From NCBI GenBank assembly GCA_964472545.1, contig CAYYNP010000093.1, forward strand, positions 1 through 30,708: a DNA stretch of 30,708 nucleotides, given 5' to 3'. The position numbers and the translations under genes were made by a program. This document shows positions 16,356 to 23,906 of this stretch, in pieces. The notes under the pieces were generated by a model. It saw nothing but the letters and a program-made list of their open reading frames with translations. It had not been told where the DNA came from and searched no databases. How positions within the stretch are numbered: position 1 is the stretch's first letter; every line of letters starts with the position of its first letter. Source of the stretch: CAYYNP01 sp964472545 (GTDB lineage: Bacteria > Planctomycetota > Planctomycetia > Pirellulales > Thermoguttaceae).

Positions 16356-16426
16356 CGATCCGGCATCCGTTCCAGGTGGTGACTAGTGACGACGAATCTC
16401 TCTCGTACACAAACTGAGAATTCGGC

Positions 16427-16620
16427 AGCCCGAAAATGGGGACTGGCTCCGTCGACGGTTGGGCCGGCAGCGCTGACCCGCGCAGCCGACCGTGCCAGTC
16501 CCCTTTCTTCGGGCGGCGACGCCGAGTTCCCGTGGAAAAAGGGGACGGGCACCGAGCCGGCAGCGCAACTCGGCAGGTTTGGCGTCGATAACGGCTCGGA
16601 GCCAGTCCCCATTTTCCACT
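16427..16620 (+). repeat. 194-bp double-hairpin repeat, copy A
   Basis: It starts agcccgaaaatggggactgg and ends in the complement of agtggaaaatggggactgg. Within it two imperfect hairpins follow each other: ggggactggctccg with cgtgccagtcccc, and ggggacgggcaccgagcc with ggctcggagccagtcccc. The whole is therefore also a large palindrome. A second copy of the same length lies at 20526-20719 in reverse orientation. It fills most of the 303-base gap between the acyltransferase and dapF. Confidence 0.85.
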
Positions 16621-16632
16621 ACCACCTACAGC

Positions 16633-16660
16633 AAATCATAAACCCCAAATCATGAACCCT
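16633..16660 (-). repeat. Tandem 14-bp repeat at the end of dapF
   Basis: On the minus strand two adjacent 14-base units read gggttcatgatttg and gggtttatgatttg, with one difference; the first overlaps the dapF TAG stop codon. It is the third case in this window of short direct repeats directly at a stop codon. Confidence 0.7.
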
Positions 16661-17513
16661 ACACCGCCCGCCACTCTCCCGAAAAGACCTCCACCGCCGG
16701 GCCGGTCATGTAGACGTGGTCGTTCTCGGCCCAGTGCAGTTTCAACTCGCCGCCAGGCAAATGGGCGAGGATCTCTCGCGACGTGCGGCCGGTCAACACG
16801 CCCGCCACACAGACCGCACACGCCCCGGTGCCACAGGCCAGCGTTTCGCCGCTGCCCCGCTCCCAGACCCGCATGCGAACTTCCGACGGCGATAGCACCT
16901 GCACGAACTCGGCGTTGACGCGGTTCGGGAAGCGGCGATCGACCTCGACCAGCGGGCCGGTGCCCAATACCCAATCGTCGGTCGGCTCGTCGACGAACGT
17001 GACGCAATGCGGATTGCCCATCGATACGCACGTCACCCGCAAGTCGCGGCCGCCGATGCGCAAATCGACGTCGACCACCGGATCGCCGTCGAGCAGGACG
17101 TTGCCCGGCAGGGTCGTGGGGATCGACTCCGGCTCGAGGATCGGCCGGCCCATGTCGACCCGCACCCGCCGGGCCTTGCCGTCGGAGACGAGCAGCCGCA
17201 CCTCGAGCACGCCGGCGCCCGTTTCGATCCGCATGCGGTCCCGAGGGCAAATGCCGTGATCGTGAACGTACTTGGCCAGGCAGCGGATGCCGTTGCCGCA
17301 CATCTCGGCCTCGGAGCCGTCGGCGTTGAACATCTGCATCCGCGCATCGGCGACTTCGCTCGGCAGGATCAGAATCAGCCCGTCACCGCCAACGCCAAAG
17401 TGCCGATCGGCGATCCGCCGGGCCAACTCGTCCGGCCGCCGCGGCGGCTTCTGGGCGAAGCAATCGACATAGACGTAGTCGTTGCCCGCACCTTGCATTT
17501 TGGTGAATCGCAT
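16659..17513 (-). CDS. dapF: Diaminopimelate epimerase
   Basis: A 284-residue cytoplasmic enzyme that converts LL- to meso-diaminopimelate in lysine and peptidoglycan precursor synthesis. The N-terminus KMQGAGNDYVYVD is characteristic. The two catalytic cysteines are seen in EMCGNGIRC (Cys72) and ACGTGACA (Cys227), and the GSGETLACGTGA block is intact. Length is normal and all key residues are present. Its presence fits a cell that makes meso-DAP. The gene is alone on this strand; a 14-bp tandem repeat overlaps its stop codon. Confidence 0.97.
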   Translation of the reverse strand: MRFTKMQGAGNDYVYVDCFAQKPPRRPDELARRIADRHFGVGGDGLILILPSEVADARMQMFNADGSEAEMCGNGIRCLAKYVHDHGICPRDRMRIETGAGVLEVRLLVSDGKARRVRVDMGRPILEPESIPTTLPGNVLLDGDPVVDVDLRIGGRDLRVTCVSMGNPHCVTFVDEPTDDWVLGTGPLVEVDRRFPNRVNAEFVQVLSPSEVRMRVWERGSGETLACGTGACAVCVAGVLTGRTSREILAHLPGGELKLHWAENDHVYMTGPAVEVFSGEWRAV

Positions 17514-17711
17514 CGCCGGCGTACTCGCAGAACCGGGTCTCGGGGGTCTCGGGTGGCTGGGTTAGCTGGGGCATTCTAGGGGATGTCTCTCAGTGGGGCA
17601 ACGCCAGCTTCGCACGGATGATTCTCTGCTGAATCCGATTTCCGTGTCCGCTCGAATCTAGGGCATCGAACGTCTTCCTGTCGAATTCCCCCGAGATTAC
17701 GGAGATTGAGA

Positions 17712-18350
17712 GTGATTACCCGACGGTCCCTTCGCCTTCCGTTTGCGTCTGCCGCTATCCCGTTAGTGGGGCTGGTCGCCTTGGCCGCGTTGAATGTGCG
17801 AGCCAACGACGAGAGCTTCCGCCCGATTGTCGAGGCCGAAATGCCGGCCGGCTTCCCGGAGGTTACTCCGGTGGGCAAGGTCCAGATCAAAGAGTATCCG
17901 GCCTATCGCAAGGCCGAAGCCGACACCAGCGCCGGCAGTGCCTTTTGGACGCTGTTTTCGCACATCAAAGAGAACGAAATCGCGATGATTGCGCCGGTCG
18001 AGATGCGTTACGCCGACGGCGGACGCCCGAGCGAGAACAGGATGGCATTCCTCTACGGCCGAACAGATATGGGCAAGGCTGGGCGTCAAGAGCGCGTCGA
18101 AGTGAGCGACGTGCCGGCGATGACCGTCATCAGCACGGGTGTCCGCGGCCCGCGCACCGCCGCCGCGGTGGCCGAAGCCCGCGAGCGGCTGACCGGGTGG
18201 CTCGATGCCAATCAAGCCGAATACACGTCCGCCGGCCCATTACGCGTGATGGCCTACAACAGTCCGTTCGTGCCGCGGAATCGGAACTTCTTCGAGGTGG
18301 AGATTCCGATCCGGGCGACGGACGCTTCCGAGTCGACGGACACACAATAG
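17712..18350 (+). CDS. SOUL-family heme-binding-like secreted protein
   Basis: A 212-residue protein. Residues 1-32 form a signal peptide (RRSLRLPFASAAIPLVGLVALAAL, ending RAN). The mature protein follows the SOUL/HBP pattern: VQIKEYPAYRKAEAD near 58, GSAFWTLFSHIKENEIAMIAPVEMRY near 78, and the C-terminal MAYNSPFVPRNRNFFEVEIPI. SOUL proteins bind heme or hydrophobic ligands; the role in bacteria is unclear. GGAG 7 bases before the GTG at 17712 decides this start; a TTG in the same frame at 17706 is too close to the Shine-Dalgarno. Confidence 0.85.
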   Translation: MITRRSLRLPFASAAIPLVGLVALAALNVRANDESFRPIVEAEMPAGFPEVTPVGKVQIKEYPAYRKAEADTSAGSAFWTLFSHIKENEIAMIAPVEMRYADGGRPSENRMAFLYGRTDMGKAGRQERVEVSDVPAMTVISTGVRGPRTAAAVAEARERLTGWLDANQAEYTSAGPLRVMAYNSPFVPRNRNFFEVEIPIRATDASESTDTQ

Positions 18351-18481
18351 TCCAAGCCGTATTGCCGCCACTCTATCGCCAAGTGCGCAAACTACTTCCT
18401 CCTGTTCAAGCCGCGTCTAGCCTCGGACATGAGGAAACGGGCGAAGGGAACGACATGAGATTGACGAGCCTAAGAGCTCTG

Positions 18482-18520
18482 CAAGCCGGCGCTGCCCCTC
18501 TACGAGGGGCCCGCGGCTTG
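18482..18520. terminator. Hairpin between a SOUL gene and a membrane protein gene
   Basis: Outer 7-bp arms caagccg (18482-18488) and cggcttg (18514-18520) enclose a perfect inner stem gcccctc-tac-gaggggc (18494-18510), separated by a small bulge. It overlaps the stop of the minus-strand gene and lies about 130 bases after the SOUL gene, so it could end transcription of either. No U-run follows. The rest of 18351-18481 shows nothing else. Confidence 0.5.
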
Positions 18521-19237
18521 ACCTGTGTGTGCTGACGTGTCAGATCCGGTGAATGAGAATTGGCAGCCCCACCGGTTGCTCTCTGTCTGTTGAAGCGGCA
18601 CGCCGGCGGCGAGGAGGAGGGCGATTAGACGGCGCCCGATCCGATCGATTCTGAACCGCGAACCGCACGTCCCAATAGGTTGGAGGATACGCGGTCCGAG
18701 TCGACCATCTTCTCGCATGGATCGATACCGGATCCAAATCTGCCAGTCGCGCATGTCACCACCGGCCCGTCCCGATGCCCGGCCTTGAGACCATGTGACA
18801 GAGAATAGGGCCGTTACGTCGAATCGGGCGTAGTAAGACCGGCAACCGATCAAGCGATGGCCAACCTCGATCGTCTGTGGCTGGCCATCGACCGTTGCCA
18901 CCTCTACAAAGTGCCAAAACGACACTCTTCCTGGCGCGCTGATGATGTCCCGACGGACGGCTTGATCGCCAAAGACGAAACCGCGAACACAGACACATAC
19001 GCCGCAACCTGCCACGAAAAACACAAGAAGAAGCCAGATCACTGCGCAGACCCTAGCGAACCACCCCGGGGAAGAGACGTCGGCGAGATGATAGACCGCC
19101 AGCCCGGTGAAGAACAGCAGAACCAACAAGACAGCGAGGGTAATCGTTGGCGTCTGGAACTGTACGATGTTGAGCCGGGCAACTCGCGGTTTAGAAGCCG
19201 AGCCACTCACGATCACCACTCCGACGAGGACATTCAC
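18500..19237 (-). CDS. Membrane protein of unknown function
   Basis: A frame of 245 residues that I do not recognise. Two transmembrane segments are clear: TITLAVLLVLLFFTGLAVYHLADV near 30-53 and FARVCAVIWLLLVFFVAGCGVCVCV near 60-85. A soluble domain follows (GQPQTIEVGHRLIGCRSYYARFDVTALFSVTW) with alternating strands, perhaps extracytoplasmic. The first codon is GTG at 19237 without a good Shine-Dalgarno; GTG at 19210 has GGAG 8 bases upstream and may be the true start. The hydrophobic pattern argues against a random frame. It is followed by a hairpin at its 3' end. Confidence 0.6.
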   Translation of the reverse strand: MNVLVGVVIVSGSASKPRVARLNIVQFQTPTITLAVLLVLLFFTGLAVYHLADVSSPGWFARVCAVIWLLLVFFVAGCGVCVCVRGFVFGDQAVRRDIISAPGRVSFWHFVEVATVDGQPQTIEVGHRLIGCRSYYARFDVTALFSVTWSQGRASGRAGGDMRDWQIWIRYRSMREDGRLGPRILQPIGTCGSRFRIDRIGRRLIALLLAAGVPLQQTESNRWGCQFSFTGSDTSAHTGQAAGPS

Positions 19238-19339
19238 TTCGCACCGCCGTCGACCAGCGCGCAGTCCTCCCAGTCCTCCTAATCCCCATTGTCCACGGTA
19301 CCGCGTTACGACGCTAGAAGCAACAAAGCGTCACGGAGT

Positions 19340-20491
19340 TCACTCCCCCGGCCGAACCCAACACCGTTGTCGGTGGCTCTCCATGATCGCTTCACAGAGG
19401 ACCACCTCGCGGTGGCCTTCGGCGAACGTGGGATACATCGGCTCGGCCGACCGGTCGCCGGCGGCGATCTGTTGGTAGAAGGCGCGGAAGCACTGCTTGA
19501 AGGCATCGGGAAAACCCTCGTTGTGGCCGCCGGGGTAGTCGATAAACCCGCGGGGTATGTCGCCCACCAGGGCCGGGTCGCGGATCAACAGTTCGCTGGG
19601 CTTCTCGCGGCGTCCAATCCACAGCTCGTTGGGCGACTCGCTGTTGAAGGCCAACGCACACTTCGACCCCGAGATCTCCCAACGCAGGCAGTTCTTCCGC
19701 CCGGCGGTGACTTGCGAGACGTGCAGGCTGCCGCGGCCCCCGCCGGTGAAACGGAAGAGCATGCAGCCGTAGTCTTCGGTGGTGATCTCGACCGGCTCGG
19801 TCTCGATCTTCTGTTCGAGTTTGCCGGTAAACGTCTCGACCTCGCCCATCGGCCGCTTGCGGATCGGGTGGACGGTCATCAGGTCGGCAAAGACCTCTTC
19901 GACCTCCAGCCCGGTGATCGAGAGCACGAGGTCCATCCAGTGGGTGCCGATGTCGGCCACCGCGCGAAGCTGCCCGCCCTGATCGGCCAACACGCGCCAG
20001 TTGTAGTCGGTGTCGTAGAAGAGCCAATCCTGAACGTAGCTGCCGTTGATGGCGTAAACGTCGCCCAATTCGCCGCGGCGGGCCATGTCGCGGGCTTCGA
20101 GGTTCAACGGGTAGAAGCGGATATTGTAACAAACGCCGGCGGCCACGTCTTTCGACTTGGCCAACTCGACCAACTCGGCCGATTCTCCCGAGTTCATCGC
20201 CAACGGCTTCTCGCACATCACGTGCTTGTTGGCCTCGAGCACCCGCTTGGCGAAATCGTAGTGCAGCAGGTTCGGTACGGCCAGGTGGACCGCCCCAACG
20301 GCGTCGTCGGCCAGGATCTCGTCGAGGCTCTCGTAGGCCTTCGGCAAGCCGAGCGATTCCCGGGCGGTCTGCGACTCGTCGGCGTCGCAGCCGAGGATGC
20401 CGGCCACGGTGATCCCCAACCGCCGTAAGGCCTCCACGTGTACCGGTCCGATGAAGCCGGCCCCAACGACCGCTACCTGAGAATCGATCAT
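19340..20491 (-). CDS. Gfo/Idh/MocA-family NAD(P)-dependent oxidoreductase
   Basis: A 383-residue cytoplasmic enzyme. The Rossmann N-terminus VAVVGAGFIGPVHVEAL (6-22) binds NAD(P); the family motif EKPLAMN is at 94-100; and DIGTHWMDLVL (180-190) contains the catalytic His184 region. Such enzymes act on sugars, inositols and their derivatives; the substrate is not assignable. GGAG 8 bases before the ATG at 20491 supports the start; the same frame stays open far upstream, but only as an antisense shadow of the divergent HAD gene. No signal peptide, unlike the second Gfo/Idh gene at 23907. Confidence 0.93.
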   Translation of the reverse strand: MIDSQVAVVGAGFIGPVHVEALRRLGITVAGILGCDADESQTARESLGLPKAYESLDEILADDAVGAVHLAVPNLLHYDFAKRVLEANKHVMCEKPLAMNSGESAELVELAKSKDVAAGVCYNIRFYPLNLEARDMARRGELGDVYAINGSYVQDWLFYDTDYNWRVLADQGGQLRAVADIGTHWMDLVLSITGLEVEEVFADLMTVHPIRKRPMGEVETFTGKLEQKIETEPVEITTEDYGCMLFRFTGGGRGSLHVSQVTAGRKNCLRWEISGSKCALAFNSESPNELWIGRREKPSELLIRDPALVGDIPRGFIDYPGGHNEGFPDAFKQCFRAFYQQIAAGDRSAEPMYPTFAEGHREVVLCEAIMESHRQRCWVRPGE

Positions 20492-20525
20492 GTTTGGTTC
20501 TCCGTTGCTCAAACTGTCTACGTGG

Positions 20526-20719
20526 AGTGGAAAAAGGGGCTGGCTCCGAGCCGCCACCAAGGCCAAACCTGTGGGAAAACGCTGCCGGCTCGGTGCCTGT
20601 CCCATTTCTCCACGGCGCCCCGGTCTCGCCGCCCGAGAAATGGGGACAGGCACCGTCGGCAACGCGAATCGCCGCTGCCATACCGTTTGTCGACGGAGCC
20701 AGTCCCCATTTTTCGGGCT
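20526..20719 (-). repeat. 194-bp double-hairpin repeat, copy B (reverse orientation)
   Basis: Reversed, it aligns over its full length with copy A at 16427-16620 and has the same 194-base length. The outer arms are conserved almost exactly (cccgaaa..tggggactggctccg), while the loops differ. It lies in the 366-base divergent interval between the Gfo/Idh and HAD genes; the remaining part of that interval (20720-20857) shows no other feature. Confidence 0.85.
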
Positions 20720-20857
20720 CCCGTATTGCCGGTTCGGGGCCTTCGAGACAGGCGACTTTCCGTACGACAACGCCATTCTAGCCGACCGTGAAGACTCCCT
20801 CAACCGGCGATCGCCCCGCGCTGGCCAACCCCCGTCGGCTGTGATATCCTTGGCCCG

Positions 20858-21751
20858 ATGAGCGAAGACCGCTACGAAGAAAAGGACTATCGCCGCGTCG
20901 TCGACGGCTGCCAGCCCGGCCGCTTCCTGCCGGATACGGGCGTCGAGATCCTCCGGGAGGTCGACGGCCCCCCGCCCGAGCATGCGCTGTTCGACTTCGA
21001 CGGCACGTTGAGCCTGATCCGCGAAGGCTGGCCGAAGGTGATGGTGCCGATGATGGTCGAAGTGCTCGCGGCCACCGGCACCGACGAAACGCCCGACGCC
21101 TTGGGCAAGCTGGCGATGGACTTCGTCATGCAGCTCAACGGCAAGCAGACGATCTATCAGATGATCCGCCTGGCCGAAGAGGTTCGCCAACGGGGCGGCC
21201 GGCCGCTCGAGCCGGTCGAGTATAAGCAGATGTATCACGACCGGTTGATGGCCGTGATCGAGCGCCGCCGCGAGATGCTCCGCAACGGACAAACGCAGCC
21301 GGAAGCGATGCTCGTACCGTATTCGATCGACGTCTTGCAGGCACTGCGCCAGCGCGGCGTGGCCCTCTACCTGGCCAGCGGCACCGACGAACAATACGTT
21401 GCCGAAGAGGTCCGCCTGCTGCGGCTCGACGCCTTCTTCGGCCCCCGGGTGTACGGCGCCGTCGACGACTATCGCTCGTTCTCCAAAGCCAAAGTCATCG
21501 AGCGGATCCTCACCGAGAACGACGTGCCCGGGGCGTCGCTCTTAGGCTTCGGCGATGGCTACGTCGAAATCGAAAACGTCAAAACGGCCGGCGGCACCGC
21601 CGTGGCCGTCGCCAGCGACGAAGCCGGCCGCAGCGGCCGCCCCGACCCTTGGAAACGCGACCGTCTGATCGGTGTCGGGGCCGACGTGGTCATCGGCGAC
21701 TTTCGGGATTGGCGGGCGTTGTTGGGGTATCTGTGGTCGGAGGAGGCGTGA
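20858..21751 (+). CDS. HAD-superfamily phosphatase
   Basis: A 297-residue hydrolase. Motif I is LFDFDGTLS with nucleophile Asp46 and Asp48. Motif II is YLASGTDEQY (near 172-181, Ser/Thr), motif III the Lys in SFSKAKVIERIL, and motif IV GFGDGYVEIENV (near 230-241). An all-helical cap lies between motifs I and II (about 55-140), as in the phosphoglycolate phosphatase-like subfamily. The substrate is probably a phosphorylated sugar or small metabolite; not assignable. It is divergent from the Gfo/Idh gene. A run of heptanucleotide repeats begins 2 bases after its stop. Confidence 0.9.
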   Translation: MSEDRYEEKDYRRVVDGCQPGRFLPDTGVEILREVDGPPPEHALFDFDGTLSLIREGWPKVMVPMMVEVLAATGTDETPDALGKLAMDFVMQLNGKQTIYQMIRLAEEVRQRGGRPLEPVEYKQMYHDRLMAVIERRREMLRNGQTQPEAMLVPYSIDVLQALRQRGVALYLASGTDEQYVAEEVRLLRLDAFFGPRVYGAVDDYRSFSKAKVIERILTENDVPGASLLGFGDGYVEIENVKTAGGTAVAVASDEAGRSGRPDPWKRDRLIGVGADVVIGDFRDWRALLGYLWSEEA

Positions 21752-21753
21752 GC

Positions 21754-21809
21754 GGGATTGGGGACTGGGAGTTGGGGGCTGGGAGTTGGGGGTGGGGACT
21801 GGGGGTTGG
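21754..21809 (+). repeat. Heptanucleotide tandem repeat, 8 units, directly after the HAD stop codon
   Basis: Eight contiguous 7-base units (gggattg, gggactg, ggagttg, ggggctg, ggagttg, ggggtgg, ggactgg, gggttgg) start 2 bases after TGA. Units like gggactg match the short tandemly repeated repetitive (STRR) sequences known from filamentous cyanobacteria. The G-runs could form a G-quadruplex in the mRNA. Confidence 0.85.
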
Positions 21810-22140
21810 TGATCCGCGAGGGCGGGGCGGGCGATGTTGGCCGAAGGCCAACTTTCACCGTAGCCTGCGGCAACGCCGTAGGAACCGGAGCCGACCCACG
21901 ACCCCCTTTCGCCGAAGGCCATACTCACCGCCCGCGCCCCCACCAGCCCAACCGCAACGCCCCGCCCTTCACGGCCGAATGCAATCCCCGCTCAGCAACC
22001 GCTCCGGCTGCGGATACCGCGCTGCCAGCGCGTGGACCGACGAGCCTGATCCCCCGATTCCTCCCCCTGCGTTGCCGGTCGTTTTACGGCGCGTCCTTCC
22101 CAGGGCCGCGGCCGGCCCGTGCCCGCGAAGCGGTATTAGG
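21810..22140. other. Non-coding stretch with a relic of a gene tail
   Basis: No gene is seen. At 21969-22019 the minus strand reads RYPQPERLLSGDCIRP and a stop, closely matching the tail of the second relic at 22436-22613. The DNA of the two tails is identical at about 46 of 50 bases. The rest is GC-rich with two short ggccttcggc repeats (near 21845 and 21915). Confidence 0.5.
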
Positions 22141-22414
22141 CCCGGGCTTCAGCCCGGGTGGATAGGTGCGATCACCCCCTTCTCCTTGCGTCCTTCCGAG
22201 GCCCGTTCACGGGCCTTCTCGCTGTAAGGCTTCAGCCATAAATGGAACTCGTCATGCCGCACCCATCAGGCTAGAGCCCCTCGCATCGAGAACCCCCGCA
22301 AACGGGGCTCGGCAAACGCCGCAACGAAACGGGAAGCGCGGTCCACGCCCCGCCAACCCGGCGTAAACGCCGGGCCGAATACCGCCTGCGGCGGAAAGGG
22401 CCGTAAACGACCCT
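22141..22414. repeat. Array of six tetraloop hairpins
   Basis: Six short GC-rich stems with 4-base loops lie in 274 bases: cccgggc-ttca-gcccggg (22141-22158), aggcccg-ttca-cgggcct (22199-22216), ggc-ttca-gcc (22228-22237), ccccg-caaa-cgggg (22294-22307), cccggcg-taaa-cgccggg (22357-22374) and agggccg-taaa-cgaccct (22397-22414, one mismatch). Arms differ but loops recur, TTCA three times and TAAA twice. No gene is present in this interval. Confidence 0.75.
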
Positions 22415-22435
22415 CTTGCCCATGACGCAGCCACC

Positions 22436-22613
22436 TCACGGCCGAATACAATCCCCGCTCACCAACCGCTTCGGCTCCGGATACCCGCTCGGCACGCCCG
22501 GGCCCGTCACCTCGTTGCCCGCCTCGATCCGCGCGCCCACGTCGAGGTTCAACGCGAGCAATTGCCCCAGCAGGTCCTTGTCTGCTGACGACCCGTAGGC
22601 GAGCGCCGTAACT
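22436..22613 (-). pseudogene. Relic of the C-terminal end of a gene, possibly a DNA methyltransferase
   Basis: About 57 residues remain, with LLGQLLALNLDVGARIEAG, a PGVPSGYPEP segment and the ending RLVSGDCIRP, then a stop. There is no start or upstream domain, because the reading frame runs back into the 3' end of the next gene. The tail reminds me of C-termini of N6-adenine DNA methyltransferases of restriction systems, from memory only. A second, shorter copy of the last 16 codons lies at 21969-22019. Confidence 0.4.
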
Positions 22614-23549
22614 TCAGTCAAGGTCTGCAACGTTCAGCCGCTGCCATTCCTCCGACTTGCCCGTACCGAGATCAAACGCCATTTCCACGGCAAGCGTGAC
22701 TCTGGAGACCCCACCATATCTCGACACGTCAATGAAGTGTGGCGGGTCGCTTGGCTCAAGCCACTCCTGATCGGGCATCACGCAAGGGCTAACGAAACCG
22801 GATGTGGCCAACTCGACATAGCCGAATCGATCATCGCGACGGAGCTCCCCCTGCTGGATGCGACTCAAGTCGAGATACTGCACTTTCCACGAATTGTCGT
22901 CACCCCAGTGACACCCCCACACGAATCCGAAGGTGCCGTTGGGCCATTCGTAGTCCGCATTCCAGGACTCGCTGCCAGGAATGACTGAACCGTCGTGAAC
23001 GTCCCACCAATCCGGTACATAGAAGCCAACCGGGCAGAACCCGGCGCCGTGCGGACCTTCTTGAGCTTCCTCCGCAATTACCTCACCAGACGCCAAGTCC
23101 AGCACCTCCGATCTCGTGTAGTCGCGCGAGATCAGTGCGAACTCCCGGCCGTCCTGTCGGAAGGGCTCGAATGTCTGGTACATGGCGTGGCTGCGCTCGT
23201 ACTCGCAGACTCGCTCTGCATCGCCGGATGAGACGGTACGGCGAAATATCTCCACGGTCGTCGAATCCCATGTACCAGGTTGGCTGGGTTTCGCCGATGC
23301 CCTGACGAAGTACTTGTCGCGTGGCTTGGGTCGAGAGGGAATCTCGAAATCCGTATCGACGATCGCTTCGCGGATCACGAAGCCTCTGTTGTGATACTGG
23401 TCTGCCCAGTTCCGGCCGTGCATCTCCCGCGTCTTGAGTTTTTCCGCTTCTGCCTCGGCCTCCTGGAAAGTGCGGAAGGCACCGAAGAACATATCCTCCT
23501 GGCGCCCTTGGTGAGCACCGTACACACGATAGACAATCGCGCCGCGCAT
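22614..23549 (-). CDS. Conserved-looking protein of unknown function
   Basis: A 311-residue protein that I do not recognise. The N-terminal part (MRGAIVYRVYGAHQ, then an Ala/Glu-rich helix FQEAEAEAEKLK) resembles small alpha-beta modules. Residues about 100-311 are rich in Asp, Trp and beta strands (SRDYTRSEVLDLASGEVIAEE, VPDWWDVHDG, FGFVWGCHWGDDN). There is no signal peptide or membrane segment. A strong GGAGG 7 bases before the ATG at 23549 decides the start over a longer frame. It stands in a repeat-rich stretch next to a gene relic and may be accessory; an immunity-type protein is one speculative possibility. Confidence 0.7.
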   Translation of the reverse strand: MRGAIVYRVYGAHQGRQEDMFFGAFRTFQEAEAEAEKLKTREMHGRNWADQYHNRGFVIREAIVDTDFEIPSRPKPRDKYFVRASAKPSQPGTWDSTTVEIFRRTVSSGDAERVCEYERSHAMYQTFEPFRQDGREFALISRDYTRSEVLDLASGEVIAEEAQEGPHGAGFCPVGFYVPDWWDVHDGSVIPGSESWNADYEWPNGTFGFVWGCHWGDDNSWKVQYLDLSRIQQGELRRDDRFGYVELATSGFVSPCVMPDQEWLEPSDPPHFIDVSRYGGVSRVTLAVEMAFDLGTGKSEEWQRLNVADLD

Positions 23550-23864
23550 TCTCAGGCCTCCGTGGCAAAGATGCCCCTCAAACCTCCCGGTCCAGCGTTG
23601 TACGCCACAGCAAGTCGACGTAAGCTCGATTTCACCCCGGGCAGCAATAGCCGCCCGCCAGAAATCGACACAAACCGTTGCTGCAAAAACACTTACCACA
23701 CTGCGCCTGCCCATTGTTGGGCGCCAGCCAACCTGAGGGGAAGTCAATCCACCCGCGTCGAAAACAACGTAAGCCCAATCCCCAAAACAACTTACCCCCA
23801 CACCGCTGCCACGGCAAAATCGCCCACCCCCTCAATCCGTGACAACTTCTCCCCGTCCCATCGT
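23550..23864. other. Non-coding interval without a recognised feature
   Basis: About 315 bases between the orphan protein and the heptad repeat that follows the Gfo/Idh gene. It is notably richer in A and C than the flanking genes (for example 23770-23880). I see no credible frame, hairpin or promoter. Confidence 0.5.
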
Positions 23865-23906
23865 CAACTGCATACTGCCTACTGCCTACCGCCTACTCCC
23901 CACTCC
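23865..23906 (-). repeat. Heptanucleotide tandem repeat, 6 units, directly after the Gfo/Idh stop codon
   Basis: On the minus strand, immediately after TGA, the units ggagtgg, ggagtag, gcggtag, gcagtag, gcagtat and gcagttg follow without gaps. The position and period are the same as in the repeat after the HAD gene, though the unit is different. Confidence 0.85.

Noticed and set aside
15378..16382. Plus-strand frame of 334 codons
   Set aside because: It lies antisense to the DUF374 acyltransferase, whose motifs are intact on the minus strand; the frame has no recognisable domain.
20492..21394. N-terminal extension of the Gfo/Idh frame by 301 codons
   Set aside because: It runs antisense through the HAD gene and the 194-bp repeat; GGAG and the Rossmann start mark 20491 as the true start.
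22436..22630. Intact small gene of 64 codons
   Set aside because: Its start codon lies inside the 3' end of the neighbouring gene, there is no ribosome-binding site, and the sequence looks like only the tail of a larger protein.
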